A stretch of 64,000 bases of DNA from an uncultured Lachnospiraceae bacterium (GTDB taxonomy: Bacteria > Bacillota > Clostridia > Lachnospirales > Lachnospiraceae): the NCBI GenBank assembly GCA_947593735.1, contig CANQDT010000001.1:62001-126000 (forward strand), read 5' to 3'. The notes below the pieces were generated by a model that saw only the letters and a list, made by a program, of their open reading frames with translations, did no database searches and had not been told where the DNA came from. The translations under genes and the position numbers were made by a program. Of the stretch, positions 16,290-25,329 are shown in pieces. The number at the start of each line of letters is the position of its first letter. Position 1 is the stretch's first letter.

Positions 16290-16483
16290 TCCTCCTCAAA
16301 ATAAAATAATTCCTCGATCGCTACATCAAAATATTGCGCAAGCTGGTGCGCAAGCTGCAGGGAAGCATTATATTTTCCGCTTTCAAGCGAATTGATCGTC
16401 TGCCTCGTGACCCGGATAGCTCTGGCCAGTTCGTCCTGCGTCATTTGTCTTTCCTTACGAAATTCTTTGATTCTGTTTTTCAC
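16286..16483 (-). CDS. Short XRE-family transcriptional regulator
   Basis: A 65-residue protein that is essentially one helix-turn-helix: [21 protein letters not shown] near residues 14-34, ending LFYFEEE. This is the compact YgzD/Cro-like group widespread in Bacillota. It is co-transcribed and translationally coupled with the four-helix membrane protein that follows. AT-rich TTTAC-containing repeats lie just upstream (16500-16565: GTAAAATATACTTTAC and TGTAAAATACGC on opposite strands) and could be its operator (inference). Confidence 0.9.
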   Translation of the reverse strand: MKNRIKEFRKERQMTQDELARAIRVTRQTINSLESGKYNASLQLAHQLAQYFDVAIEELFYFEEE

Positions 16484-16595
16484 GTTTCCCTCCTAAAAAA
16501 TAAAATGTAAAATATACTTTACATCTTCATTATATCTCTTTTTTCTGAGATGTCAAGCGTATTTTACATTTTATTTTTGGGGAAAAAATTTTTTC

Positions 16596-16784
16596 TTATT
16601 CTTCCACGTCAATGACCGATACCGGACAGCCGTCCGCCGCCTCCTGGATCTGCGCCCGGTGTTCCTCCAGGTCAGCGTCCTCCCTGACGGTAGAAAGATC
16701 GTCCACCAGCTCAAATACTTCGGGGCATACATTTTCGCATAACCCGCAGGAAATGCATCCATCCTGATCAACCGTTACTTTCAT
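16596..16784 (-). CDS. 4Fe-4S ferredoxin
   Basis: A 62-residue electron carrier binding one [4Fe-4S] cluster. The motif DGCISCGLCENVCPEVF supplies the CxxCxxC cysteines, and the distal GCPV near residue 53 supplies the fourth. It is the short acidic type common in clostridia. The ATG at 16784 is chosen over one two codons earlier because AGGAGG is then 9 nt away. A longer upstream frame exists but overlaps the next gene and has no ribosome site. Partner enzymes are not evident. Confidence 0.9.
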   Translation of the reverse strand: MKVTVDQDGCISCGLCENVCPEVFELVDDLSTVREDADLEEHRAQIQEAADGCPVSVIDVEE

Positions 16785-16854
16785 TTCCATCTGCCTCCTG
16801 ATTTTCATACTGGTATTAGTATAGGGCATTTCCGGAAAAATATACAAAAGGATT

Positions 16855-17430
16855 TTATTCCGGCAGGTACCGGCTGCGCCGGTCTGTGACAAGGCACTGA
16901 ACCGGGCAATCGGAAGGATCTTCCGGCAGCTGATCCAGCACCTGCCACTCATAACATAAACCGATCCGGAACGCGTCCCTCCAATCGTGACAATAGGCAT
17001 CATAAAATCCCCCGCCATAACCGAGCCGGTTCCCTTTCCTGTCGAAAGCGACGCCCGGCAGGATCATGCAGCTGCCCTTCTCCGGAACAACGATTCTTCC
17101 CCCGGCAGGCTCCAGGATCCCGGCATAGCCCGGCGCGACATCGGCAAGGCTTCCGATCTCGTAGAATCTCATCATCCGCGGCCCCTCTACTTTCGGCACC
17201 GCCACCCGTTTGCGATGATCAAGGCAGTCCTGGATCAGCCTGCCTGTCTCTACCTCTCCCTGACAATCCAGATAAAGAAAGACCGTGCCGCTTTCCGCAA
17301 ATTCCCGGCAGGAAAGGAGCCGTTTCCGGCATTGTTCCGACAGACGCGCTGTTTTTTCCGGCGGCATCTGTCGCCGCATACGGAGCATCTCACACCGGAT
17401 CGCCTCTTTACTCCCGCAGATTCTTTCCAT
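16855..17430 (-). CDS. 5-formyltetrahydrofolate cyclo-ligase
   Basis: A 191-residue ATP-dependent enzyme that converts 5-formyl-THF to 5,10-methenyl-THF, salvaging a dead-end folate. The diagnostic C-terminal motif LPGVAFDRKGNRLGYGGGFYD lies near residue 125, and the N-terminal K..R.EMLRMRRQM region fits the family. It overlaps the DUF896 gene by 23 bp. Together with folD and fhs at 45-48 kb it belongs to the one-carbon pool, though not in the same operon. Confidence 0.93.
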   Translation of the reverse strand: MERICGSKEAIRCEMLRMRRQMPPEKTARLSEQCRKRLLSCREFAESGTVFLYLDCQGEVETGRLIQDCLDHRKRVAVPKVEGPRMMRFYEIGSLADVAPGYAGILEPAGGRIVVPEKGSCMILPGVAFDRKGNRLGYGGGFYDAYCHDWRDAFRIGLCYEWQVLDQLPEDPSDCPVQCLVTDRRSRYLPE

Positions 17431-17629
17431 ATTTTTCTCCCAGATTTATGACAGAGCCGTCTTTTTCCTGAATATCCACCTGGTTCAGCTGGCTGCGGAG
17501 ATTGGCTCTCACCGACATGACATAGTTGTGCCGGAGCGCCGCCTGTTCTATTTTTTCTTCTTCCGTTAAGCCTTCCGGCGTTTTTGATTTGTGATACAAC
17601 TCATTGATGCGATTGATATTAAGCTCCAT
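17408..17629 (-). CDS. DUF896 / YnzC-family small protein
   Basis: A 73-residue protein of the UPF0291 family: N-terminal INRINELYHKSKTPEGLTEEE followed by a second helix with LRSQLNQV and a basic tail. The family is nearly confined to Bacillota and forms a two-helix hairpin; in B. subtilis one member is linked to the SOS-response locus, but its role here is unknown. It overlaps its neighbours on both sides (11 bp and 23 bp), so it is translated as part of one tight operon. Confidence 0.92.
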   Translation of the reverse strand: MELNINRINELYHKSKTPEGLTEEEKIEQAALRHNYVMSVRANLRSQLNQVDIQEKDGSVINLGEKYGKNLRE

Positions 17630-19241
17630 CTCTTTTCCTCTTTTCTGTTTCCATCACGGCTTCCGCCACTCTGATCCCGTCGATCGCCGCCGATGTGATC
17701 CCGCCGGCATATCCCGCGCCTTCCCCACACGGATAAATGCCCGCAATGTTGCTTTGAAACTCCTCGCCACGCACGATTCTCACCGGGGAGGACGTTCTCG
17801 TCTCCACGCCGCACAGAACGGTATCCGGGCGGTCAAATCCCCGTATCTTTTTTCCAAACGCGTTCATTCCATCCAGAAAATCCCGCAATACGTACCGCGG
17901 AAGACAGTCCGACAGATCGGCAAGCTGATATTGTCCCCTGCAGTTCGGCAGAATATCGCCGATCCGGCGGCTTTCCCTGCCCAGACGCAGATCTTCCAGA
18001 AGCTGTACCGGGATCATGCCCCGTCCCGCCTGATACGCGTTCTCCTCCCATCGCCGCTGAAACGCGACTCCGGCAAGCGGATGGGCGCTCTCAAAATCAT
18101 CCGGTCCAACTGACACGACGATCGCGCTGTTGGAATTGCGTTCCGACCGGTCATAATCGCTCATGCCGTTCACCGCCAGCCGCCCCTGTTCCGAGGACGC
18201 GTTCACGACAAACCCTCCGGGGCACATACAAAAGGAATAAACGCCCCTTCCATCCCCGGCGCGATAGGTCAGTTTGTAGTCGGCGGGCGGCAGTTTCGCG
18301 GCTGCCTCGCTTCTCCCATACTGGGCGTCGCGGATCATTTCCGCCGGATGCTCCACCCGGAGTCCCACCGCGAACGGCTTTTGTTCCATGCGGAGCCCTT
18401 TGCGGTACAGCATGGAAAACGTATCCCGCGCGCTGTGTCCCGGCGCGAGCACGAGCTGCCTGCAGGCAATCGCTTCCGCCCCGTTCACTTCGATCCCGGC
18501 GACCGCCCCGTTTTCAAGGAACAGATCCGTCAACTTTGTCCCGAACCGGACCTCTCCGCCCATTTCCTCGATCGCGCGCCGCATATTGCGGATGATATGG
18601 CGGAGGTTGTCCGTACCGATATGCGGCTTATTCAGATACAGGATCTCGGACGGCGCTCCGTATTCAACAAACGTTTCCAGGACAAACCGGTTTCTTCCCA
18701 TCCGGTCTTTGACCCCGGTATTTAATTTTCCATCCGAAAACGTCCCCGCGCCGCCTTCTCCAAACTGTACGTTGGAATCTTCATCCAGACGGTTGCCCGC
18801 CCAGAAATCCTCTATCCGGCGGATCCTCTGTTCCACCGGTTCTCCCCGCTCGATCAGAACAGGAGCATATCCGCACCGGGCTAGCAAAAGACCGCAGAAC
18901 AGCCCCGCGGGACCGGTTCCAACGATAACCGGACGGCCGTTCGCTTCCTCTGTATGATTTTTTTCCGGAAGGCAGTACCGACATTCCGTCTCGATGGAAA
19001 CGGCGGGATTCCGGCTGGCGCGCGCCAGCCTTTCTTCATCCGGAACTGTAAGGTCAATGGTATAAACCATCCGCAGCTTTTCCTTATCCCGCGCGTCGAC
19101 CGACTTCTTTGCAATCCTGTAACGCCCTTTTATGCCATCCGGAACATCTTTCTGGTTCTTTTTCAGCGCGGCTGCGATCGCACGGATCAGTTCTTCCTCC
19201 GTATGACCGACCGGCAATTTGATATCGCGGATCCGAATCAT
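17619..19241 (-). CDS. FAD-dependent dehydrogenase (COG2509 type)
   Basis: A 540-residue flavoprotein of unknown substrate. An N-terminal ferredoxin-fold-like region of about 90 residues, with the DARDKEKLRMVYTID segment, precedes the FAD-binding GTGPAGLFCGLLLARCGY near 107. The C-terminus has GIYPCGEGAGYAGG near 508. Start 19241 is preferred because its ATG overlaps the preceding flavoprotein stop as ATGA; an earlier in-frame start at 19295 lies inside that gene. Two unrelated flavoproteins in tandem suggest a shared redox task, but nothing shows what it is. Confidence 0.88.
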   Translation of the reverse strand: MIRIRDIKLPVGHTEEELIRAIAAALKKNQKDVPDGIKGRYRIAKKSVDARDKEKLRMVYTIDLTVPDEERLARASRNPAVSIETECRYCLPEKNHTEEANGRPVIVGTGPAGLFCGLLLARCGYAPVLIERGEPVEQRIRRIEDFWAGNRLDEDSNVQFGEGGAGTFSDGKLNTGVKDRMGRNRFVLETFVEYGAPSEILYLNKPHIGTDNLRHIIRNMRRAIEEMGGEVRFGTKLTDLFLENGAVAGIEVNGAEAIACRQLVLAPGHSARDTFSMLYRKGLRMEQKPFAVGLRVEHPAEMIRDAQYGRSEAAAKLPPADYKLTYRAGDGRGVYSFCMCPGGFVVNASSEQGRLAVNGMSDYDRSERNSNSAIVVSVGPDDFESAHPLAGVAFQRRWEENAYQAGRGMIPVQLLEDLRLGRESRRIGDILPNCRGQYQLADLSDCLPRYVLRDFLDGMNAFGKKIRGFDRPDTVLCGVETRTSSPVRIVRGEEFQSNIAGIYPCGEGAGYAGGITSAAIDGIRVAEAVMETEKRKRDGA

Positions 19242-20473
19242 TTGCGTCCACCCGCGCTTTCCCTGCCCGCGATATAGCCGCTTGTCCACGCCCATTGCAG
19301 GTTATAGCCGCCGCAGGTTCCGTCCACATCGAGGATTTCTCCCGCAAAATACAACCCCGGGACAAGCCGGGACTCCATCGTATCCATATGTACCTCCCTG
19401 AGATCGACTCCTCCCTGCGTCGCCTGCGCCTGCTCGAAGCCATGATATCCCGTGATCGGGATCTCCCACCGCTTACACCGCGCGGCGATCGCGTTGATCT
19501 GCTTCCCGCCGCACGCCGTACATGGCTGCCGCAGCGGAATATCCCATTGCCGGAGAAGAAAACGCGCCAGCTTCCAGTTGAGGAAACCTTCCATCAGTTC
19601 CTCCATCGTTTTATAGGGGCAATTTCTGATCGCGTCCGACAGGGAACGCCCGACTTCTTCCAAAGAGTCAAAGGGAAACAGATCGACCGATACGTCGACC
19701 TGTTTTCCCTCCGAGAGCGCCGCCGCCGCATACCGGCTGATCTGAAAAACCGGAATCCCGGATAACCCGTAATCCGCAAACTGCAGCTCTCCCGTTTCCC
19801 GCACCGCCTGTTCCTGATCCACCAGCAGGGTCACGCCGGCGACTGTTCTCACTCCCGCCGCCTGTTTCCATCCGGCAATGTCCGTATGGAGCGGCACAAG
19901 TGCCGGAAGGGGCTGGAGAATGGTATGTCCAAGCCTCCCGGCAAGCAGAAATCCGCTGCCATCGCTTCCCTGCCGGGGAGACGCCTGTCCGCCGGCGGCA
20001 AGGATCACTCTGTCACATTCCTCGCTGCAGCGGCTCCCGTCCTCCGCCTGATACGTGATCCGGAAACCGCCATCCTTTTTTTCTATCTCCGTGACCGAAC
20101 ATCCGGCAGAAATAAGAACGCCAACCGCGTTGGCTCTGGATACAAGCGCGTTGGCGACCGTCTCCGCCTGTCCGGACGCCGGATAAATATAACCGTCCCG
20201 ATTGACCGTCCGGATGCCCAGGTTCTCAAAATACCGGCGGGTAAAGGAACATCCATAGCTCCGGATCAGCGGAAATACAAGTTCCGGATGGTCGCTCCGA
20301 TAGCGATCCATCGTATGTACCTCATTCGTGAGATTGCATTTCCCGTTTCCGGTGACCAGGATCTTTTTGCCCGGCTTCTTCATTTTTTCCAATATCCGGA
20401 CAGACGCGCCCCCGGCTGCCTCGATCGCTGCTACCAGTCCGGCGGCGCCTCCTCCGACCACAATTATTTTCAT
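19238..20473 (-). CDS. HI0933/YhiN-family flavoprotein
   Basis: A 411-residue NAD(P)/FAD-dependent oxidoreductase-like protein. The dinucleotide-binding VVGGGAAGLVAAIEAA is at residues 5-20, with the family motif KKPGKKILVTGNGKCNLTN near 33-51 and GGYNLQWAWTSG near the C-terminus. No catalytic activity is established for the family. It is coupled to the COG2509 protein by a 4-bp overlap and follows a small membrane protein by 9 bp. Confidence 0.92.
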   Translation of the reverse strand: MKIIVVGGGAAGLVAAIEAAGGASVRILEKMKKPGKKILVTGNGKCNLTNEVHTMDRYRSDHPELVFPLIRSYGCSFTRRYFENLGIRTVNRDGYIYPASGQAETVANALVSRANAVGVLISAGCSVTEIEKKDGGFRITYQAEDGSRCSEECDRVILAAGGQASPRQGSDGSGFLLAGRLGHTILQPLPALVPLHTDIAGWKQAAGVRTVAGVTLLVDQEQAVRETGELQFADYGLSGIPVFQISRYAAAALSEGKQVDVSVDLFPFDSLEEVGRSLSDAIRNCPYKTMEELMEGFLNWKLARFLLRQWDIPLRQPCTACGGKQINAIAARCKRWEIPITGYHGFEQAQATQGGVDLREVHMDTMESRLVPGLYFAGEILDVDGTCGGYNLQWAWTSGYIAGRESAGGRK

Positions 20474-20482
20474 CCTGTTCCC

Positions 20483-20875
20483 TTAGCTGGTGTAGGACTC
20501 CAGAAAGTCATAGAGAGCCGCCTCGTCGACCTGATAGACGCCCTCTTTGACCCGCCTTTGTTCCTGCGCCGGCAGATCCTTCATTTGAATATTTGTTTCT
20601 TCATAGGTTGTCCCATCGTCAGAATAGATCACAACCTGATTGTTCATAGCCCGGATGCTGTATCCTTTCTCCGTTCCCGATGAATTGGAATCGGTCATTC
20701 CGTCCGTCACGACCGCCTGTCCCTCGTCCCGGATCTCCTGCGGATTTCTTTCGCGGGGGACAAAAATACTGACCATAACGGCAAGAAAAAGCAAAACGGC
20801 AAGGATGATCCCCGCCTTTCTGTAATTGACCGGGGTATGGACAACTTCGGGCTGAATGGTTTCCAATGGTTCCAT
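20483..20875 (-). CDS. Hypothetical single-pass membrane protein
   Basis: A 130-residue protein I do not recognise. A membrane segment near residues 21-40 (AGIILAVLLFLAVMVSIFV) follows a short cytoplasmic N-terminus. The outer part has a Ser/Thr/Asp-rich linker and then YSIRAMNNQVVIYSDDG and VDEAALYDFLESY. The layout resembles small sporulation or forespore membrane proteins such as BofC-like factors, but the similarity is weak. It leads the two-flavoprotein operon, 9 bp before it. Confidence 0.75.
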   Translation of the reverse strand: MEPLETIQPEVVHTPVNYRKAGIILAVLLFLAVMVSIFVPRERNPQEIRDEGQAVVTDGMTDSNSSGTEKGYSIRAMNNQVVIYSDDGTTYEETNIQMKDLPAQEQRRVKEGVYQVDEAALYDFLESYTS

Positions 20876-20946
20876 GGTCTGTCTCCTGTCTGTTCCTGAT
20901 TGATACAGATAGTATTGACCATTTCCCCGAAATCTATTCGGTTTCC

Positions 20947-22587
20947 CTACATCAATTTACATTTTTTAAGAAGTTTCCCAATCCGGAGCCCCATCGGCAT
21001 TTCCACAAGGAGATCCTCCGTCACGACACGCAGGCGGAGTAGGGCAATCACATAGACAATGACCGAACAGACGACGGAAACGCAGATCCCCGCCGCGTAT
21101 CCGAGCCTGGTTTGCGGGAGAAATGCCGCGGCTGCCCGATAGGATAAAAAGGTAACGACGCCCATGATCAGCGACGCAAGGAGGGGCAGGATCATCGTTT
21201 TTTTCAGGTTCTGATGATATTCTATCTCATGCTTCAACGAACGCGCGTTCAGATAACACATCACGATTCCGAACACGAACGTACCGGCTACCAGTCCATG
21301 GAGGTTCCAGTCTGTCACCGAAAGAACCAGCAGGACAAACGCGCAGTGAACCAGCAGGGAAACCGCCGCGTTTTTTACCGGCGCGTAAAGCCTGCCGATC
21401 CCCTGCAGGATCGAATTGGTCACAGTAGAGAGCGACGTGAAAATGATCGAGATCGCGCCCCAGGAAAGCAGCTCCGCCGCCAGATCAATCTCGCTGCCAA
21501 ACAAAAGCGCGAGCAGCGGCTTTGCCAGCACTCCCATCCCGATGGCGCACGGAATGGAAATCAGCATCGTATACAAAATCGTCATATCGATCTTTTCAAC
21601 GATCTCTTTTTTCTTTTTTGTCTCCACCGCCACGACAATGCCGGGCACGACCGCCGTCGAGATCGCGGCTGCCAGCGCGACCGGAACCCCGATGATTACC
21701 TGATACTTGGTGCCATATACGCCGTACCACGCTGTGATCGCTTTTTCACTGAACCCCCGGGCGCCCATGACGAACGAATATAAATACTGGTCGACCGTAC
21801 TGTTGACATTAAAGATAAAGGAACTGAAAATGACCGGCGTGACCGTAAGGAAGATCAGCCGGATGATGGAGCCGTAGGATTCCAGGTGCTCCGTCCGGTC
21901 CTCCGCCCGGTACTGCCGCGCCGTCCTGCCGCGGTGGCGGAAGTAACAGATCATACAATAAATCAGCGCAGTCAGTACGCCGAGCCCTGTTCCGACCGCC
22001 CCGCCTGCGGCTCCCCGCTGCGCGACCAGCCACTCGTCCCCGACAATCGCTCTTGTAAAAAAATACGCGGCGGCTACGCTTCCGACGGCATTGACGATCT
22101 GCTCATATATCTGCGACACCGACGTCGGCACCATCGTATTATGCCCCTGAAAATATCCGCGGAATACGCCGAGGACCGCCGAGAAAAAAATCGTCGGCGA
22201 AAGCACGCGGAGCGCCATCGCCCCTCTCGACATATTTGCCGGAATGATATACGGGGCAAGCAGAAACGCTGCCAGCGCCCCAATGCCGCCGACAAGGACC
22301 GCGTACATCATCGATCCGATAAAAATCCGGCGCGCGTTCCTGTACTCGTGTCTCGCAAGCCGCGCGGAAAGAATCCTAGATACCGCAAGCGGAATACTAA
22401 AACTGCTGATCAACAGGATCATCGCATAGATATTGTAGGCAGAGCTGTAATAACCGTTCCCCATATCCCCGATGATACTTGTCAGCGGGACCCGGTACAG
22501 CAGCCCGATCAGGCGGACGATAATGGAAGCGGCTCCCAGTATGGTTCCCTGTATTAAAAAATTATTGTTTCGTTTCCGTTCGCTCAT
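20947..22587 (-). CDS. SpoVB/MurJ-like polysaccharide (lipid II-type) flippase
   Basis: A 546-residue membrane protein of the MOP superfamily with about 14 hydrophobic segments. The start region GTILGAASIIVRLIGLLYRVP is the hallmark of the SpoVB/MurJ/YtgP group. Members flip undecaprenyl-linked cell-wall precursors; several copies are common in spore formers, where SpoVB acts in cortex synthesis. Which role applies here cannot be told. It follows the DUF3048 lipoprotein by 24 bp on the phoH-ybeY transcript. Confidence 0.88.
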   Translation of the reverse strand: MSERKRNNNFLIQGTILGAASIIVRLIGLLYRVPLTSIIGDMGNGYYSSAYNIYAMILLISSFSIPLAVSRILSARLARHEYRNARRIFIGSMMYAVLVGGIGALAAFLLAPYIIPANMSRGAMALRVLSPTIFFSAVLGVFRGYFQGHNTMVPTSVSQIYEQIVNAVGSVAAAYFFTRAIVGDEWLVAQRGAAGGAVGTGLGVLTALIYCMICYFRHRGRTARQYRAEDRTEHLESYGSIIRLIFLTVTPVIFSSFIFNVNSTVDQYLYSFVMGARGFSEKAITAWYGVYGTKYQVIIGVPVALAAAISTAVVPGIVVAVETKKKKEIVEKIDMTILYTMLISIPCAIGMGVLAKPLLALLFGSEIDLAAELLSWGAISIIFTSLSTVTNSILQGIGRLYAPVKNAAVSLLVHCAFVLLVLSVTDWNLHGLVAGTFVFGIVMCYLNARSLKHEIEYHQNLKKTMILPLLASLIMGVVTFLSYRAAAAFLPQTRLGYAAGICVSVVCSVIVYVIALLRLRVVTEDLLVEMPMGLRIGKLLKKCKLM

Positions 22588-22611
22588 TCCAATATCCTTT
22601 GTCCGTCGCTT

Positions 22612-23718
22612 TTATTCAAATACAATTTCTCCGCCGCGGTCCTGCGGGAAAACCGCGATGTATGTTTTTCCTTTATTCATCCGGATCTCTTCGCCGTCTT
22701 TTGTATAATATTTGGTAATGCCCTGACTGTCTCTTTTCCATGTCACCGGGATCCTCCGTCCCCTGGTCAGATAGTAGCCCTTTCCTTTCCCGGTCAGCTT
22801 CATCGTCTGATACCCGTTCCGGTCGATATCCCATTCCTTCACTTTCTGGATCAGCACGTTGGTAAACGCGAGCTGCTTGTTGTTCCGGTCATCGATCTGC
22901 GGCATATTATACTGATACCGCATATATTTTTTCTCATTTTTGCTATAGACAAACGAGGGGGACGTATAGGTGGAGAATCCGAGTGTGACCTGCCGGCACG
23001 GCTTGCTGTTCTCCGGTTTTGAGGACGTCTCGTTCCAGACAAAATGGGACGGGACATCCTTTGTATGCTTCTTGGAGATCGACTCCGTCTTGATCCCAAG
23101 CTCGAGCCCGTCGGAGCTGATATACGCGTTGTGCGGGGCGACCCGGTTATAATCCCGGAAAAAGATCGTTCCATCCACATAATCAAGTCCACTGATATGA
23201 TCCTGGTGCAGCTCATTCATTTTGGAAACGGCATATTTCGTCTGTCCGTAGTGGACGTAAATCGCGTCGTACTCATTCGCGATATCGCAATAATAATGGC
23301 GGGCGCTGCGGACCGGACCGATCTTGTCCATCCCATCGTACTGGCTGTACAACGCCATCAGCCGTGTAATGCCGCCCTCCGCCAGTATTTCGTATATGAT
23401 ATCCGCCTTTGATATCCCCGACTGGGGAATGGCTTCCCGGATATTATTGATCATAATGGCAACCGGACGCTTCCTCGCCTCCGATTTTTTGATCCATTTG
23501 CCCGTGAGCGGGTTTTCCGCCATCCCGGCGTGCGGGTCGACATATTCCGTCGTTTTCTCCGACGGAAGCGCCTGCTCCGTATTCTCCACAGTAAACGCGA
23601 TCTCTCCCGCCGGGATCTCTTTTCCGGAAAATTTCAGATAGACCACATATCCCACGGCGGCTATGACAACCGCGACGAGAAAACCGCTTATGATTCCCAA
23701 CTTCTTTTTTGTGCTCAT
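22612..23718 (-). CDS. DUF3048 (YerB-like) membrane-anchored protein
   Basis: A 368-residue protein with an N-terminal hydrophobic anchor (residues 9-27) and no lipobox, so it stays tethered outside the membrane. The conserved DUF3048 core starts with AENPLTGKW and RPVAIMINNIREAIPQSGIS, and has GGITRLMALY and VRSARHYY. The molecular function is unknown; YerB of B. subtilis is the reference member. The ATG at 23718 has GAGGG upstream; a start at 23742 lies inside ybeY and has none. It sits between ybeY and the flippase. Confidence 0.87.
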   Translation of the reverse strand: MSTKKKLGIISGFLVAVVIAAVGYVVYLKFSGKEIPAGEIAFTVENTEQALPSEKTTEYVDPHAGMAENPLTGKWIKKSEARKRPVAIMINNIREAIPQSGISKADIIYEILAEGGITRLMALYSQYDGMDKIGPVRSARHYYCDIANEYDAIYVHYGQTKYAVSKMNELHQDHISGLDYVDGTIFFRDYNRVAPHNAYISSDGLELGIKTESISKKHTKDVPSHFVWNETSSKPENSKPCRQVTLGFSTYTSPSFVYSKNEKKYMRYQYNMPQIDDRNNKQLAFTNVLIQKVKEWDIDRNGYQTMKLTGKGKGYYLTRGRRIPVTWKRDSQGITKYYTKDGEEIRMNKGKTYIAVFPQDRGGEIVFE

Positions 23719-23731
23719 ATTTTCCCTCTTT

Positions 23732-24229
23732 TCATCTAACATAACCCGCTTTTTGCAGGATCGCTTCCTGCATCTGCTCCATTACGGCGCGTTCCTTTTC
23801 TTCCATATGGTCGTATCCGCACAAATGGAGCATACTGTGCGCCGTTAAAAAAGCCAGCTCCCGTTCGATCGAATGTCCATATTCCTCCGCCTGGCTTTGC
23901 ACCCTGTCCAGGGAGATCACGATACTTCCAAGAAGAAGCTCCCCGGAATCCAAGTCGAAACAAAAGTCCTCCATCTCGTCCACAGGGCGAAATTGCCCGG
24001 GCGTGTCAAATTCCAGCATCGGAAATGACAGCACATCCGTCGGCTGGTCCAGGTTCCTGGTATCCCGGTTGATCTCACGGATCCGGTCGTTTCCGGTCAG
24101 CAGCACGTCAACGGAGCTGTCGCACGGACCGCCGACAAACCGCATCGTCTCCTCCGCGAGACAGGTTATGATCGCGCGTTCGTCAACGGGCAGAACCCGA
24201 TCGGTTTCTCTTTCCAGATTTATTGTCAT
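23732..24229 (-). CDS. ybeY: Endoribonuclease YbeY (rRNA maturation)
   Basis: A 165-residue zinc-dependent single-strand RNase for 16S rRNA 3' processing and ribosome quality control. The zinc motif HSMLHLCGYDH is near residue 130, and DVLSFPM and GSIVIS match the family core. The ATG at 24229 follows GAGGG and gives the usual length; upstream in-frame starts lie within phoH. It overlaps the 3' end of phoH by 47 bp, the standard phoH-ybeY order. Confidence 0.95.
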   Translation of the reverse strand: MTINLERETDRVLPVDERAIITCLAEETMRFVGGPCDSSVDVLLTGNDRIREINRDTRNLDQPTDVLSFPMLEFDTPGQFRPVDEMEDFCFDLDSGELLLGSIVISLDRVQSQAEEYGHSIERELAFLTAHSMLHLCGYDHMEEKERAVMEQMQEAILQKAGYVR

Positions 24230-25205
24230 GATTCTTTGCCCTCGCCTTTCTTTCCTCATATCGGTCGTACGCGGCAACGATCTTCTGCACAAGCGGATGC
24301 CGGACGACGTCCAGGCTGGTCAGCCTCGAAAATCCGATCTCATCCAGGTTTTTCAGCACCATCAGCGCTACGTCCAGTCCGGATACCGCGTCCGGAGGAA
24401 GGTCTTTCTGCGTCAGGTCGCCGGTAATGATCGCCTTGGAGCCAAATCCGATCCGGGTCAGGAACATCTTCATCTGCGCCGGCGTCGTATTCTGCGCCTC
24501 ATCCAGAATGATGAACGCGTTGTCGAGCGTCCTGCCCCGCATATAGGCGAGCGGCGCGACCTCGATCAGTCCTTTTTCCTGATTTTTAAGAAACGTCTCC
24601 GCTCCCATGATCTCATATAGCGCGTCATAAAGCGGCCGAAGATACGGATCGATCTTGCTCTGGAGATCGCCGGGAAGGAAGCCCAGTTTCTCCCCTGCCT
24701 CGATCGCCGGTCTGGTCAAAATAATCCGGTTCACTTCATTATTTTTGAACGCCGTGATCGCCATTGCCATCGCAAGGTACGTTTTGCCGGTTCCCGCCGG
24801 TCCGATGCCGAACACGATCATCTTGTCCCGGATATTCTGAATATATTGTCTCTGTCCCTCTGTCTTCGGCTTGATCGGTTTCCCGTTGATATTGTGGCAG
24901 ATCACGTTTTTATCCAGCTCGATCAGATCCACCTGGTGGTTGTCCGTCAGACAAAGGGAGATCGCGTAATCCACGTTCTGCTCCGTGATCGTATTGCCGC
25001 GGTCCGCGAGATGTTTTAATTTGGCAAACACCTCCATGGCTCCGGATACATTTTTCTGCTCTCCCTGAACCAGTACCGTTCCGTTCCTGGATATGACTTC
25101 GACATGGAGCGCGCGTTCCACCTTCTTCAAAAAGCTGTCATATTGTCCGAAAATATTCTGTTCCTGTTCTTCCGATATCTCCAGCTCCTGCGCGATCATA
25201 CTCAT
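24183..25205 (-). CDS. phoH: PhoH-family ATPase
   Basis: A 340-residue cytoplasmic ATPase. An N-terminal KH-like region (VEVISRNGTVLVQGE) leads to Walker A GPAGTGKTYLAMA near residue 136 and Walker B FIILDEAQNTTP near 234. PhoH proteins are thought to act in RNA metabolism, consistent with ybeY directly after it. GGAG lies 7 nt before the ATG at 25205. A candidate promoter on the minus strand is TTGTAA (25267-25272), 17 bp, TACATT (25244-25249). Unlike the common yqfC-yqfD-phoH order, yqfD here diverges from it. Confidence 0.95.
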   Translation of the reverse strand: MSMIAQELEISEEQEQNIFGQYDSFLKKVERALHVEVISRNGTVLVQGEQKNVSGAMEVFAKLKHLADRGNTITEQNVDYAISLCLTDNHQVDLIELDKNVICHNINGKPIKPKTEGQRQYIQNIRDKMIVFGIGPAGTGKTYLAMAMAITAFKNNEVNRIILTRPAIEAGEKLGFLPGDLQSKIDPYLRPLYDALYEIMGAETFLKNQEKGLIEVAPLAYMRGRTLDNAFIILDEAQNTTPAQMKMFLTRIGFGSKAIITGDLTQKDLPPDAVSGLDVALMVLKNLDEIGFSRLTSLDVVRHPLVQKIVAAYDRYEERKARAKNHDNKSGKRNRSGSAR

Positions 25206-25273
25206 GTGCTGTCTCCTTTGGTTTCTATACTTTCATATCGTATAATGTATCATATCAGCCGATATTTTACAAG

Positions 25274-25302
25274 GCATATCGCCCCTTTCCGGCGCATATA
25301 TC
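25274..25302 (+). promoter_or_regulatory. Candidate sigma-E-type promoter of yqfD
   Basis: GCATATC (25274-25280), a 14-bp spacer, and CATATATC (25295-25302) resemble the mother-cell sigma-E pattern (xATATT and CATAxAxT). In B. subtilis yqfD belongs to the sigma-E regulon. The site lies 28 bp before the yqfD start. It overlaps no good sigma-A promoter on this strand. Confidence 0.4.
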
Positions 25303-25329
25303 TTAGAGAAATTGTATGGAGGCGCTTCG

